Shown: one piece after another, positions 1-10,340 of the stretch | Position numbering within the stretch: position 1 is the first letter of the stretch | Layout: every line of letters begins with the position of its first letter | NCBI GenBank assembly: GCA_029747585.1 | Contig: JAPEVF010000075.1 | Span: 57,917-121,916 of the forward strand | Direction of reading: 5' to 3' | Length of the DNA: 64,000 nucleotides | From: Pleurotus djamor | Lineage: Eukaryota > Basidiomycota > Agaricomycetes > Agaricales > Pleurotaceae | The notes under the pieces: model-generated | What the model was told of the DNA's origin: nothing | The model's database searches: none | The model's input: the letters and a program-made list of their open reading frames with translations, nothing else | Translations under genes and position numbers: made by a program

Positions 1-1206
1 TTTCATGCATAAATTCAGCATCTCTGAGGGGATATACAATGCTTGGACCTGTGAATGGCGAACGAAGTTGAGGCAAGGATCCGTACCCACTGGATCCTGT
101 CTAAATAATGCTTCGCCTGCCCCCACTCGCGGTGACCAAGGAGGAATGACCGCTGCGAAAACCCCAATTGCAAGCATCAAAAGCCATACCGCTCCCGCAA
201 CTACGTCAGCCCCGAAACAGTCAGCCAGTAAGGCCACTGTTAAGCCAGCTCAAGGTATGTAGTAAATGTCGTGTAATGCCTTTTACCTTACGCCGCGGCA
301 GTATTAGTTCGAAATGGCAATGATGTACCCAAGACGAACGAAGGCAACCCACCTCCACTGACTGCTACGGCCGCTATCAATACTCCTTCCTCGCTCAAGC
401 AGTATTTCGACAAAGAATCCCAGCTTTTCCAGTCTCTTCGCACTGTTAGCGAGCAATGCCTAAACGAGTTGGCGGTGCTGAAAACGGAGCAGGAACACGC
501 CCAAGCTAATGAAGACAAGATGAAGGAGCGAATTCGCGTTCTCACCTTGAAGTTGAAGGAGAGTCAAGAGTCGCGAGAACGCGTTCAAGCCACGGAGCAC
601 GTTATGCAGGAGCGAACTCGCGTGCTTGAGCAAATGTTGAAGGAAAGCCAGGAATCGCAAGGAAACGCTCAAGCCAAGGAGGACGAGATGAAGGGACGAA
701 TTTGTGTGCTCGAGCAGGAGTTGAAGGAAAGTCAAGAAAGCGGTCAAGCCAAGGAGGATGAGATAAATGAGCGAACTCGCGTGCTCGAGCAGGAGTTGAG
801 GGAAAGTTTAGAGAGAGGTCAAGCCAAGGAGGACGAGATGATGGGGCAAATCCGCGTGCTCGAGCAGAAGTTGCAGGAAAGTCGGGAGTCGCAAGAACGT
901 TTTCGAGCCACGGAACACGGGATGAAAGAGCGCACTCGTGTGCTCGAGCAGGAACTAAAGGAAAGTCAAGAAAGTGGTCGAGCCAAGGAAGAAGTTCTGA
1001 CGCAACGAATTCGTGTGCTCGAGCGAAAGTTGAGGGAAGGCCAGGATTCCCACATATCGCTCAAGTCGCGCCTTGAGGCGATCGTTCAGGATCTGCAGGT
1101 TGAGGTTCTGAGAGACGAAGATGATAACCCTAATAAGAGGAAAAGAGAGGAAACCGATGATGGGGAACTTTTGTACCCGTCTCAGCGTCCCCGTCAGTCC
1201 GAGTGA
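1..1206 (+). CDS. Coiled-coil orphan protein, module copy A (5' partial)
   Basis: The 5' end is cut by the window edge. Paralogues at 3037-4517 and 33897-35260 carry a Cys-rich N-terminus that would lie to the left. What remains starts inside a conserved segment (FMHKFSISEGIYNAW), passes through a Ser/Pro/Thr-rich linker, then a 53 nt intron (255-307, placed on the acceptor shared with the other copies), and continues into about 200 residues of coiled coil. The coil is built from seven near-identical 25- or 28-residue blocks of the type QAKEDEMKERIRVLEQ. The C-terminus has a basic NLS-like NKRKREE followed by an acidic stretch. No family name is known to me. A nuclear, oligomerising protein is inferred from the coil and basic patch. 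The reading frame is intact from position 2 to the stop. Confidence 0.75.
502..1056 (+). repeat. Intragenic minisatellite, copy A
   Basis: Tandem 84 nt and 75 nt units encode the coiled coil. Four units are 28 residues long and three are 25, so indels between units are multiples of three and keep the frame. The shorter units lack three residues at the ESQES(QER) junction. Confidence 0.75.
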
Positions 1207-1563
1207 TCTAGTACGTCCCGCTCCCTTGCGAGTAGACATCCTCTAACCTCGGTATAGTGCCCAAATATCTTCCCTGCCTTATGGCTCCGGCGCATCCGTC
1301 CCAGCCTTCTATCTTTATTGATTTTTAGACCTTCATGTACGACTACTACTCATATCCATCGACCGCCTGCATCAATCGACCGCCTATTACTTGACAGTTA
1401 TTCTATCTTTCCCGTCCAAAATTTGCTGGCTTGCTAGATGTTATTATCTCATCCGATCCAACATTAACTCACAGATTACATGTTATAGCCACACAACGGT
1501 GACAGTCGGGTGCGTATATCCACCTGAGTCAGCGCCGTGTGTCTAGCTGATGTCGATCCATAG

Positions 1564-2287
1564 ATGGACTCGAAGCTGTCCCTTTGCATCACTGCTCTCT
1601 TCATAGCACTGTCGTCGTGGTCCATGCTACTGGACACTCATGCCTTCGCGTTCTTTATACCCGACATCTGCGCACGAACGTGTCTTCATCGATGGCGTGG
1701 ACGCTGTTGGCATCAGCAAAGAGAGTTCACCTGTTTACCAACTATCAATATGGCAATGTACATGCTACACAAGCCCTCTGCTGGGCAGCGAGATGTGCCC
1801 ATGGCTTACTTGTCTTTCTTCTCTCCTTCGTCCCACACTCTGTCGCAATAACGAATAGACCGACACAAGACAACCAGACCTTCCTTGATATTGACTATGT
1901 AAGTCCCATGGTTCCGAGGGTTCTGATTGTCCATTAGTTATTCATTTTTCTTGGTTCCAGATTGGATGGATTTCCAAATTGGAGGTTACCATACTGCCCA
2001 ACCAGATGAGATCCGTTCAGCTAGCCATCTTACCCAACATCAGCCCGCAATTTGAGTACCTACCACCATCAACCTGGACCAGAACTCCGTATCCCACCGC
2101 AGGCAGCTCAAACATAATGTGACCCACCGCTTCGATGGCGAACATCACCTCTAATCGGAATGCCACGCGGACCGTGTTGATGAGCACTACCAGCCCTTCA
2201 GTGCCGGGGGTCTCCGTGAACAGACTGGGTTCCCCACTTCCAGTCAATCCCCCTAGCTATGACGAACTATCACACATCGGCGATTGA
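1564..2287 (+). pseudogene. Decayed membrane-protein gene, module copy A
   Basis: Aligns with the intact gene at 5297-7099 but is missing two large internal pieces. The leader region (from 1564) runs straight into the end of ectodomain 1 (TNRPTQDNQTFLDIDY, about 1850-1900). A usable intron follows (1901-1961). Then only a short piece around the middle of the protein (PSSTW) survives before the sequence jumps to the C-terminal tail, which still ends with the PPSY motif (NPPSYDEL) and a stop at 2285-2287. The first ectodomain start codon, most of ectodomain 2 and the transmembrane helix are gone. This is a deletion-type pseudogene downstream of an intact coiled-coil partner. Confidence 0.75.
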
Positions 2288-3036
2288 GAAGGATACATCA
2301 TTCTAGAATTGTGGGAACCACTGGCGGGCTAGGATTCCCTCTATTCGTCACTCGATCAAGCGCACTTCATGGTATCTAGTTCCTCGTTTGCGTGGGCAAA
2401 GAGGAAGGGGAAACTAATAATACTACTACTAGTCTATTGTCCATTATTTTCTCTTTGCCCAAAAACGGTGTCAAACCGCCGCAACGCTTTTCTGATCGTG
2501 GGAGGTGTTCTCCCACGTTCACAAGAACAATCTCAGCCTTTGTTCCTCCAAGAGTCTCGCGCCTTTGCCATAACGAGAGCATGATAGCCCTATCTCATCG
2601 TCCGAGGTTGGCGAAATTTCGTTTGTTTCTTCTTGTTACTTAGTTGACGATGTTGTCAAAATAGCTTGTCTCATGGACACACGCTTGGTGCATGTGCACC
2701 ATTCGAGAAGACTCAAGGATTCAGAGGACGCCGAAGGATACAGTAAACACAGTGAGTCTGCATCTACAGGCACTGCGTCGAACACTCCGCTTTCAGTCTA
2801 GTCTGGACCCGAATTGTCTCTCCAATGTCATTGAAAGCCACTGGTAGTCATTTTCGGACTCGTCGACGCCTCTGGATAAACTCTCTCATTCTGTCACTTT
2901 GAAGCACAGTCCCTCGATTTCTCCAACTGCAAACAAGCCTTTACATAAGTACTGTTCGATTTGCAATTTGTTGCAATTTCTTGTTGAAATAGAAACGCCT
3001 GATACGGGCGCCTAAACTAGATTCTTCGCCATCTCG
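2288..3036. other. Intergenic, upstream of module copy B
   Basis: Only short overlapping ORFs. The last ~60 bases resemble the sequence upstream of the copy C gene (shared gggcgcctaaa block just before the start codon), so this is probably promoter and 5' leader. Nothing else was recognised. Confidence 0.4.
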
Positions 3037-4517
3037 ATGAGCCTCAACCAACGAAAAAGGCAGGCAGAAGCCCTTTTTCGCTCGAGCTGGTGCAACACCG
3101 TTCATTTCCACAACTGGGTCAAGCAGCACGTCTGGGTATGTTTTCCTTTGGTGCTTTGTCATGAAGGTTGAATGCATTTTAGACCTGCACGCGCTGTCGT
3201 AGTAAAGGAACCCCCTGCACCTTCTCTAACTTTGCCACTACTCACTGCGACTCCTGTACCGTGATCGCATGCTCGGCTAAGCGAGATTTTCGCAAGGCAT
3301 TCTTCATGCATAGATTTGACATCACCGAAGAGCTATACGAATCTTGGGTGCACGAATGGAATTTGAGGACAAGACCCGGAGCCGTAATAGCTGGACCGTG
3401 TTCGAATAGTCAAGCCCCTCCTTCACCCGCGAAGTCGTCTCCTGGATACTCCCCCGACTCGCCGTTACTATCCCCTGACTGTCCAAGTGGATATCGTGGT
3501 CATTCGCAGTCGTCACCGGCGCAGAATGCTTTGCCCGCCCCCGTTCGCGATGATCAAGGAGCAATGGTCATTGCGGTGAATCAACTAAGACTTACAATGC
3601 CAAGCAACGGAGGCCGTGGCGTGCCCATAACTCCAACTGAACAATCAGCCGACAATGATAGCGAAGTACGCTTGACAAAGGGGGCGTCCGTCAACCCTGA
3701 TCAAGGTGTGTAACAAACGTCTGTCAAATAACATATTTCAGCTCATGCCGTGGCGTTATTAGTTCGTAACGGCAATGATGCACCCAAGAGAAACAGCGAC
3801 AATTTACCTCCACACCCTGCCATTACCGATGCTACCCCCTCGATCATGCAGTGTCTTGACAACCAAATCCAGTTCCTCAACTCTTTCCGCACGATTAGCG
3901 AGAAACAGTTGAAGATATTGACGGTGCAGAAATGCGAGCAAGAACGCGCTCATGCTAAGGAGGATGAGATGGATGAGCGAATTCGAATGCTCGAACAGAA
4001 ACTGGAAGTTTCCCGAGAGGCACAAGAAGGCACTCAAGTCAAGGAGGACGAGATGAAAGAGCGAATTTGTGTCCTCGAGCAGAGGTTAAAGGGAAGCCAG
4101 GAGCTACAAGAACGCGCACAAGCTAAGGACTACGAGATGACGGAGCGGATCCGCGTGCTGGAGCAGCAATTGAAGGAAAGTCAAGAGTCATCAGAACGCC
4201 TCCAAGCCTCGGAGCACGAGTTGAAGGAGCAAGTTTGGGTGCTCCAGCAGCAGAGGTTGAGGGAAAGTCAAGAGTCGCAAGCTCGTGCGCGAGTCAAGGA
4301 GGACGAGGTCAAGGAGCGAATTACCGCCCTCGAACAGGAGTTGAAGGAAAGTCAGGATTCTGAAGAGTCGTTAAGGTCGCGCTTGAAGGCAATCATTCAG
4401 GATCTACAGATCGAGGTTTTGAGAGATGAGGATGAAAACACGAAGAAGAGGAAGCGAGAGGAAACTGAGGAGGGGGAGCTTGTGTATCCGTCTCACCGTC
4501 CTCGTCCGTTCAATTGA
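3037..4517 (+). CDS. Cys-rich Zn2Cys6-like / coiled-coil orphan protein, module copy B
   Basis: Three exons (3037-3135, 3183-3705, 3763-4517) give a 458-residue protein. The start was chosen because this first exon is conserved in copy C with identical length (99 nt) and the following intron in the same place. After the first intron comes a six-cysteine block, CTRCRSKGTPC then CDSCTVIAC, with spacing C-x2-C-x6-C-x9-C-x2-C-x4-C. This resembles a fungal Zn2Cys6 cluster with a short last loop. Next come a conserved FDITEELYESW segment, a Ser/Pro-rich linker, five 28-29-residue coiled-coil blocks and a C-terminal KKRKREE patch. It lies 780 bp upstream of the membrane gene, same strand. No named family is known to me; DNA binding and dimerisation are inferred only. 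Confidence 0.8.
3951..4373 (+). repeat. Intragenic minisatellite, copy B
   Basis: Five tandem ~84 nt units (one of 87 nt) encode the coiled coil; fewer units than copy A. The units retain the KEDEMxERIxxLEQ core. Confidence 0.75.
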
Positions 4518-5296
4518 CTTGGTACGTCCCGCTCCTTGCAAATAGAACATTCTCTGACCTCGGTGCAGTATTGCAGACGACCCCCTATGTTATTCTCTTC
4601 TTATTGCTATGGTAAACGTTCAAGCTCAAGTCTTCTATCCCTATTGCTTTTAGTGCTTAATGTTAAGCTACTACTACTCATATCAATCCACCGTCTGCAT
4701 CAATCCATCCTTTGGGGCTTGACAGTGATACTATGTCTTTTCCATTGGAAATTTCACTGGCTCGCTAAATAATATCGCCCCATCAGAAACCACATCATCA
4801 ATTCACAGGTTCCATGTTACATGTTACAGCCAAGCAGCTGTGATACTCAGGTGCGTGTTTCTGCCTCAGCGCTGTGTATGTAGCTGACATCAATTTACAT
4901 AGATGAACTCAAGCGGTTCCTCGTCAACAGCGTTACTATCATCGTCATGCTTGCTGCTGGGGGCTACCCTCGATTCATCCTAACACTACGCGCTTTACAC
5001 ACGGACGTCTCCGGGTGTCATCGCTGGCGTGGATGCTGTTGATGCTATCAACCTGTGCACACATCACCAAGAGAGTTGAAGTGGCTATTAATATATGTCA
5101 ATGTACATGTTTCCCAAGCCCCGTGAGTAGCATCGAGGTGCGCTCATGTCTTACCTCTCTTGCCTCTCTTTCTTCTCTCTACTTCTTTCTCTTCTCCCTT
5201 CGGACACTCTCCTTCGATCTCGCTTTCACTGGAGCCTGGAGCCCAGCTCTATTCGATCCTTCCTTGTTGTGCTTTTGACTTGACTTATAGCCTGGC
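4518..5296 (+). promoter_or_regulatory. Leader and promoter region of module B membrane gene
   Basis: This stretch is conserved at DNA level with 1207-1830 (copy A) and the complement of 33145-33600 (copy C), but no common reading frame survives in all three. It is therefore read as promoter/5' leader, not coding. A pyrimidine-rich tract at about 5152-5225, typical of fungal core promoters, lies just before the start codon. An AG at 5289-5290 could end a 5'-UTR intron. Confidence 0.45.
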
Positions 5297-7099
5297 ATGG
5301 CGGTGACGAACTTCACCATCGACGATCGCAGTCCACTTATTCGGTATGATCCACCTGGAGCTTGGACTCTTGGTGACCGAAAACTCGATCCTGACGCCGC
5401 AAGGTTCGTGCATTTCATGACTCCGTGACCCATGCCGAAGATGTTCAATGCATGCATACACTCTCCAGGTATAACAATAATGGGACGTTCACACTTTCTA
5501 TCACCGCCGGCGCCTCTGCTTCTTTTACTTTCAACGGGACCGCTGTTTGGATATTTGGGGCAAAGCGTATTAACCATGGTAAATTAACCTATGGTCGTAT
5601 CTTTCAGGTCTTTCCTCTCTCTCATATCGGGGGTTCACCTGTGCAGGACCATACGAAGTCGTTCTTGACGGCGTAATTTTTCCAGCGTTCAAGGGTCTGA
5701 GCATCCCTGGGGAATTCCAAACACCCCTCTTTTCAGTACTTGATCTCAAACCTGGCTCGCACTCGGTATCGATTACGAATAAACGCACGCAGGACAACCA
5801 GGCGTTTCTGGACATTGACTTTGTAAGTCTGTCTCCCCGATTCCCCATCCCTTTCGCCCGCTGAGCTCTACGCTGTATTTACATACTCTAGATTACATGG
5901 ACATCGCAAGTGGATGGACTCACAATTTCGCCCGATCAAGTGGGAGTAATCGACCCAGAAACGATCCCCCAAACGAGTTCCCAATTTCAGTTTCAACCAT
6001 CATCAGCCTGGGCGCAGCGGTCATTTCCACTAAGCAGTAGTCCATTCATACGGTACCGCGCCGCTCGTCTCGATGTATTCGATCATAAGTCACTGATGTT
6101 GCGACGATTTACAGCACTACCAACTTGTCGGGTGCCTCAGTTTCACTCACGTTTTCTGTGCGTTCAGCAATTCGTTTGCTCGCCTAACTCTGTGCTGATC
6201 GACTGATACGCTACAAGGGCGACTCGGTGATGGTAGTCGGCTCCGTCGACCCAGGAGCTGGCGAATATACCGTTGAACTGGATGGAGGATCACCACAGAC
6301 ATTTAATGCCACCGTCGCCGAATACGTTTCACAGACACCGTTGTACTTCGCGGATAATCTAGGCCCTGGAAATCATACTCTCAAGCTCGTGAACTCACTC
6401 AGTATTCCTAAACGAAGCTTGACGATAGACTACGCAAGCGTCGGGAGAGCCGTGTATGTGTTCATCTCCCTCGATCCCTGTGTTCCTCTGAACGTGAACT
6501 CGTTTAATAGAGTCGTGGCTCGTACTGCGATACCTAGTAGTATCGTGGCTACGCCTTCCTTGACGGAAGCTTCACAAACTACAACGTCACTGGATACTCC
6601 TCCATTCTCTAATAATTTTATATCGACAACAGTGCCTTCCATTACGCCTACGCAACGCTCAGAGCTCGCTGGCGAAACAAAACAATTGACTCCTGGAAAT
6701 ATCGCTGCGCTCGCCACCAGTATAGTGGCATCTGTGTTTGTGGTATCCTTACTCTTGTTTATTTGGAAGAGACGACGAGCGAGGGCTAGGAAGGACTGGA
6801 AAAACTCTTCTCGGTCTGGAGTGCAGGACGGGATTCCACATGCTTGGGAGTTTGGACGCACTGTTAGAATAAGGAACCCCTTGGTCGAGGATGCTTATTC
6901 CCAAGCTCGAGGTCAACCAACAAACCTTTGGATGCAGGCATCCCCTCTGACGAACGCCACCTCGAAACGGGATGCCGCGCGAACGTTGTTGACGCGCACG
7001 ACTAACCCTTCAGCGCCGAGAATCGCGGCGAAGAGAGTGAATCCCCCACTGCCACCCAATCCACCTAGCTACGACGAACTCTTATCCAATGACCATTGA
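5297..7099 (+). CDS. Single-pass membrane protein with two ectodomains and a PPxY tail, module copy B
   Basis: Seven exons (5297-5403, 5469-5578, 5647-5822, 5892-6052, 6115-6157, 6218-6453, 6511-7099) give 473 residues with consistent phases. It starts NFTIDDRSPLIRYDPPG. Ectodomain 1 contains FTFNGTAVWIFGAKR and HSVSITNKRTQDNQ. Ectodomain 2 contains GDSVMVVGSVDPGAGEY and LDGGSPQTFNATVAEY. A Ser/Thr-rich stalk, a transmembrane helix (IAALATSIVASVFVVSLLLF) and a basic stop-transfer WKRRRARARK follow. The cytoplasmic tail ends PPNPPSYDELL, a PPxY motif. No classical signal peptide is visible, so membrane topology relies on the TM segment. This architecture is widespread as uncharacterised proteins in Agaricomycetes. 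A sensor or adhesion role is inference. The last intron is 57 nt and in frame. Confidence 0.8.
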
Positions 7100-7329
7100 C
7101 TGCGCAGACAGCGTTGTTGGGGCAATTTCCCCTTTCACATTCACTCACTAGTCCAATAGGGCATCCAGACATCCAAACGGCTTCTTTGAATACTGTACCG
7201 TGGCGAGCTAGAACATGTTTCGTTGACAGAGACACGCAATATTGACGTGTATAAGTACATGAATTCCGTGAAAAGTTGTGATCCGTGACGCGTGAACAAT
7301 GATTTTGTACAATGCACATACATAATCCC

Positions 7330-9147
7330 TCATAGACGAGCTCGTACCAACGAAGCCTGCGGGTGGTCCCTAATCCGTACATTGACACAGTTCTTCACCC
7401 ACCATTCATCCACAGCCTCATCTGCATCATAACTGAATTGTTCATCATTCTTCCTTCGGTCAGCCCACATATTCGCATTACCCTCCTGCTCACCCATCCT
7501 CTCAATCTCCCCTTGGTACTCTTTCATCGCATCAGCCATGGCGGCTTTCATAGACGCGTCACGAGCTTGTTGGGCTGTTCCGTCATGAAGGTGGAATGTC
7601 GTTCGGTTCGTGTGTGTTGAGGCTTGCGTGGCGGTCGTTCGTGGATGGCGGATGGATTGGTAAGCTTGTAGAAGGGCGGTAATTTGGGTATTCGACGTGA
7701 TTCGGGAGAAAAGGTTGCCCAAGACTGCGGCGTCCTCGATCTGCAAAGTGAGCATTAGTATTGGACAGACAAGTGTCAAGGGGACAACGGACGGCCATGG
7801 CTGCACCCTGTGCGCGGTATGGCTGGAGGAAGTATTCAGTACGACTTCAATCGTAAGTAAGGATAAACGCACTAGCATCGGATGAGAGGCATCTCCAATG
7901 AGGGCAATTCGGCCGGCACGATCCACCCAGGTATCAAGTGGTGGATGTATCATAACCTTGCCTATCACAGTAGACTTCGCAAGAGCCATCAGCTTCTGGA
8001 CTCTATGGACACAATGAGCTTCTCCTCAGCATGAGTTCTCATTTCGTAACGACGAACCTTGATTCCCAACCAACAAACTGCCTACGCATATCCTCCAGAT
8101 CACCTTCCTTCGTCCAAGATTCTACAGCTCCGTTATCCGGATGTATCATTACAACATTATACTCTTCTTTCGCTCGCTGGAATGTCAAAAGTCAGTACCC
8201 TCAGGATGAACGAAAAGCAGTGTGATGACATACTATACAATAAGACACAATGTGCCTGTCGGGACCCATCCAACAAAACACTTTAGGGTCATCCACCATT
8301 GGCCGTAATTCATCATCCTTGAGCATTTCACTTGTCGGAACGGTGAACCGGTAAGCAGCATCTCCCGTAGCTATAGGTTGCCCTAAACTGGGTAACACTT
8401 GCTTACGGATGGTACTCTTGATGCCGTCTGCGCCTATAATCAAGTCCGCTGAGAGGGTGGCACCAGAGGAAAGGGTTATAGATGGAGAGGAATGGTGTTC
8501 GTTGACTGAAACGACGCGTTGCCCGAGACGGAGGTCCATGTATGGTGCTGCTAGGGAGTATAGCATAGCGTGAAGATCGGCGCGCTGGGAAATACCGGGT
8601 GAGTTGCTGAGTACGTGCACTTTACAAGAGACGCACATGGATATGATAGTACGGAGCACCATGTTCTCGATCCAGTTTGCCCTTGAAAGCGGCAAACCCA
8701 ATTTGTTCACCATCCGCATCTAAAGAATACCAAGAAGGACAAAATAAGCTTCAAGTTCATACCAGAAAAACCAGGAACTTACAGCGACAAAAAGATAGCG
8801 TCGTCGGTCGAACCGCCACCTTGGAAAGTTGATCGTGCAATCCCCAACGAAGAAGTAAACGAGATACATCTAGGCTCCGCAATCAGTAACCAATTACACA
8901 ACAAATTCCGAGGGCGATGCCAAAGACACAGCCACGTCACCAACGAAGAAAACTCACTAGGGGACAACTGGATGCCAGCTCCAACTTCCTTCAACGTATT
9001 TGCAGCCTCGACCACAGTAACACGATGCCCCGCCCGACCAAGACAATACGCCGTCGCCATACCAGCGATCCCCCCTCCCACCACGATAGCCTGGAGTTGC
9101 ACCTGAGCTTTGCGTGTCATAGCTGAATGAGAAGTCGTCAATGTCAT
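7330..9147 (-). CDS. FAD-dependent monooxygenase, salicylate hydroxylase-like
   Basis: Eight exons (9147-8958, 8869-8783, 8719-8637, 8584-8234, 8176-8058, 8002-7873, 7822-7793, 7740-7330) give 466 residues, the usual family length. The N-terminal dinucleotide-binding motif is IVVGGGIAGMATAYCLGRAG. Then come GAGIQLSPN, the HRADLHAML segment, LIIGADGIKS (DG motif), and the second FAD motif GRIALIGDASHPMLPYRAQG, which splices across two short introns into EDAAVLGNLF. Class A flavin monooxygenases use NAD(P)H and oxygen to hydroxylate aromatic or similar small molecules; the substrate is not predictable. The start at 9147 is the Met before the flavin motif that leaves a short leader. An in-frame Met at 9321 would add 58 residues (MFKVLASTLRAAHTY...), and 9120 is also possible. 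Confidence 0.88.
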
Positions 9148-10340
9148 GCGTGGTCTGTTCTGTGCGACGTGAGATGCGGGTGGGTGGTCGTAAGGCAAAG
9201 ATTGGGCGAAGAAACGGGGGAACGAAAACTTGGGGAATGGAAGGTGTGATACACTGGTTGATTGGTATATGTATGTGTGGGCGGCACGAAGTGTTGATGC
9301 CAAAACCTTGAACATGATCAATCCAACCTAGAATAACACCAGCCCCGGTAGTGACGTTCCCAGCCCGATGATTGCGAGTGGGCCTAGCCTACGCTGAACC
9401 CGGAAGGAAGAAGGGGAGAGATGAGTGATGGGGCGGACTCAAAAGTACAAGGGGGTAGAAAAGGAAATCACCTCGGCGTGTATGCCAACTATATCCGGTG
9501 GGCGACACAAACACGAAGCAATCAACTCCACACCCAGGATTACGACAGAGCTTGAGTGGGAACCGAATGGCTGCGTAGGATGAGAGGATAAGCGTGTGTC
9601 AGGTACACATTTAGGTGGAAGGGAGGATCATTTGATAACCCACCAGTGTGAACATGTTGAGATGCACGTAGGTATGTAGCTCGTGCCCACAAGCAGCATC
9701 CACGCGGGTGCGACTAAAGTAGGCTAAAATCACATTAAGGGGTCAGAACCGAGTAGCCGAGGCGTGGTGTCTGAAACGTTGCGACTTGAACCACAGCGGC
9801 AAAGCGGGGCGTTGATCGGTTGAGATGGGATGACGGAAAGAAGACCAACGGTGGATGACAAAACACAAGTCGAGACATACCGAAAGAGCATGAGGCCGGA
9901 CACGAGGCGAGTGATGATGGGAGAATTCAAGCTTTCAGGAACCACAAGTTGATAGACAGACTGACAAAGCTCGATAAATGAATATTCAGAAGGGCTCATC
10001 GGTGCGAGTACGCACCTTGCTATTCGGATGGGGGTATGGAGGTGTATGTCACTGACGAGCCAAACTGGGGACAAGGATACGTCCAGGTTTGGGAATCTTC
10101 GGAAACAGAGAGGAACCAACTCTAAACTGAGGAGAAAATGAGGAGAAAATGAGCTCAGAGGAATTGGGACTATATTGGGACATTAAGTAGCAGATGGTAC
10201 ATATAATAACACAGATTGAAAGCACTGTCCGACAGAAATCAGCTTGCAGCCCGACGAGATGATTACAGATGAACCCACGAATAACTATAGCAATAACATT
10301 ACACCGAAAGCCCAAAGAAATGCTGAGAACAGGGCCGAGG
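9148..10340. other. Intergenic region
   Basis: Only unsupported short ORFs and a direct duplication of tgaggagaaaa near 10130. No recognisable coding exon, RNA or transposon was seen. The 5' part is the likely promoter of the monooxygenase. Confidence 0.4.

Noticed and set aside
1564..1851. Open frame starting MDSKLSLCITALFIALSSW that looks like a secreted protein signal peptide
   Set aside because: The homologous leader regions of copies B and C do not keep this frame (copy B has a stop after 26 codons), so it is most likely 5' leader sequence of the membrane gene.
6430..6861. 143-codon minus-strand frame opposite the copy B membrane gene
   Set aside because: Shadow of the real plus-strand exon; no protein-like motif of its own.
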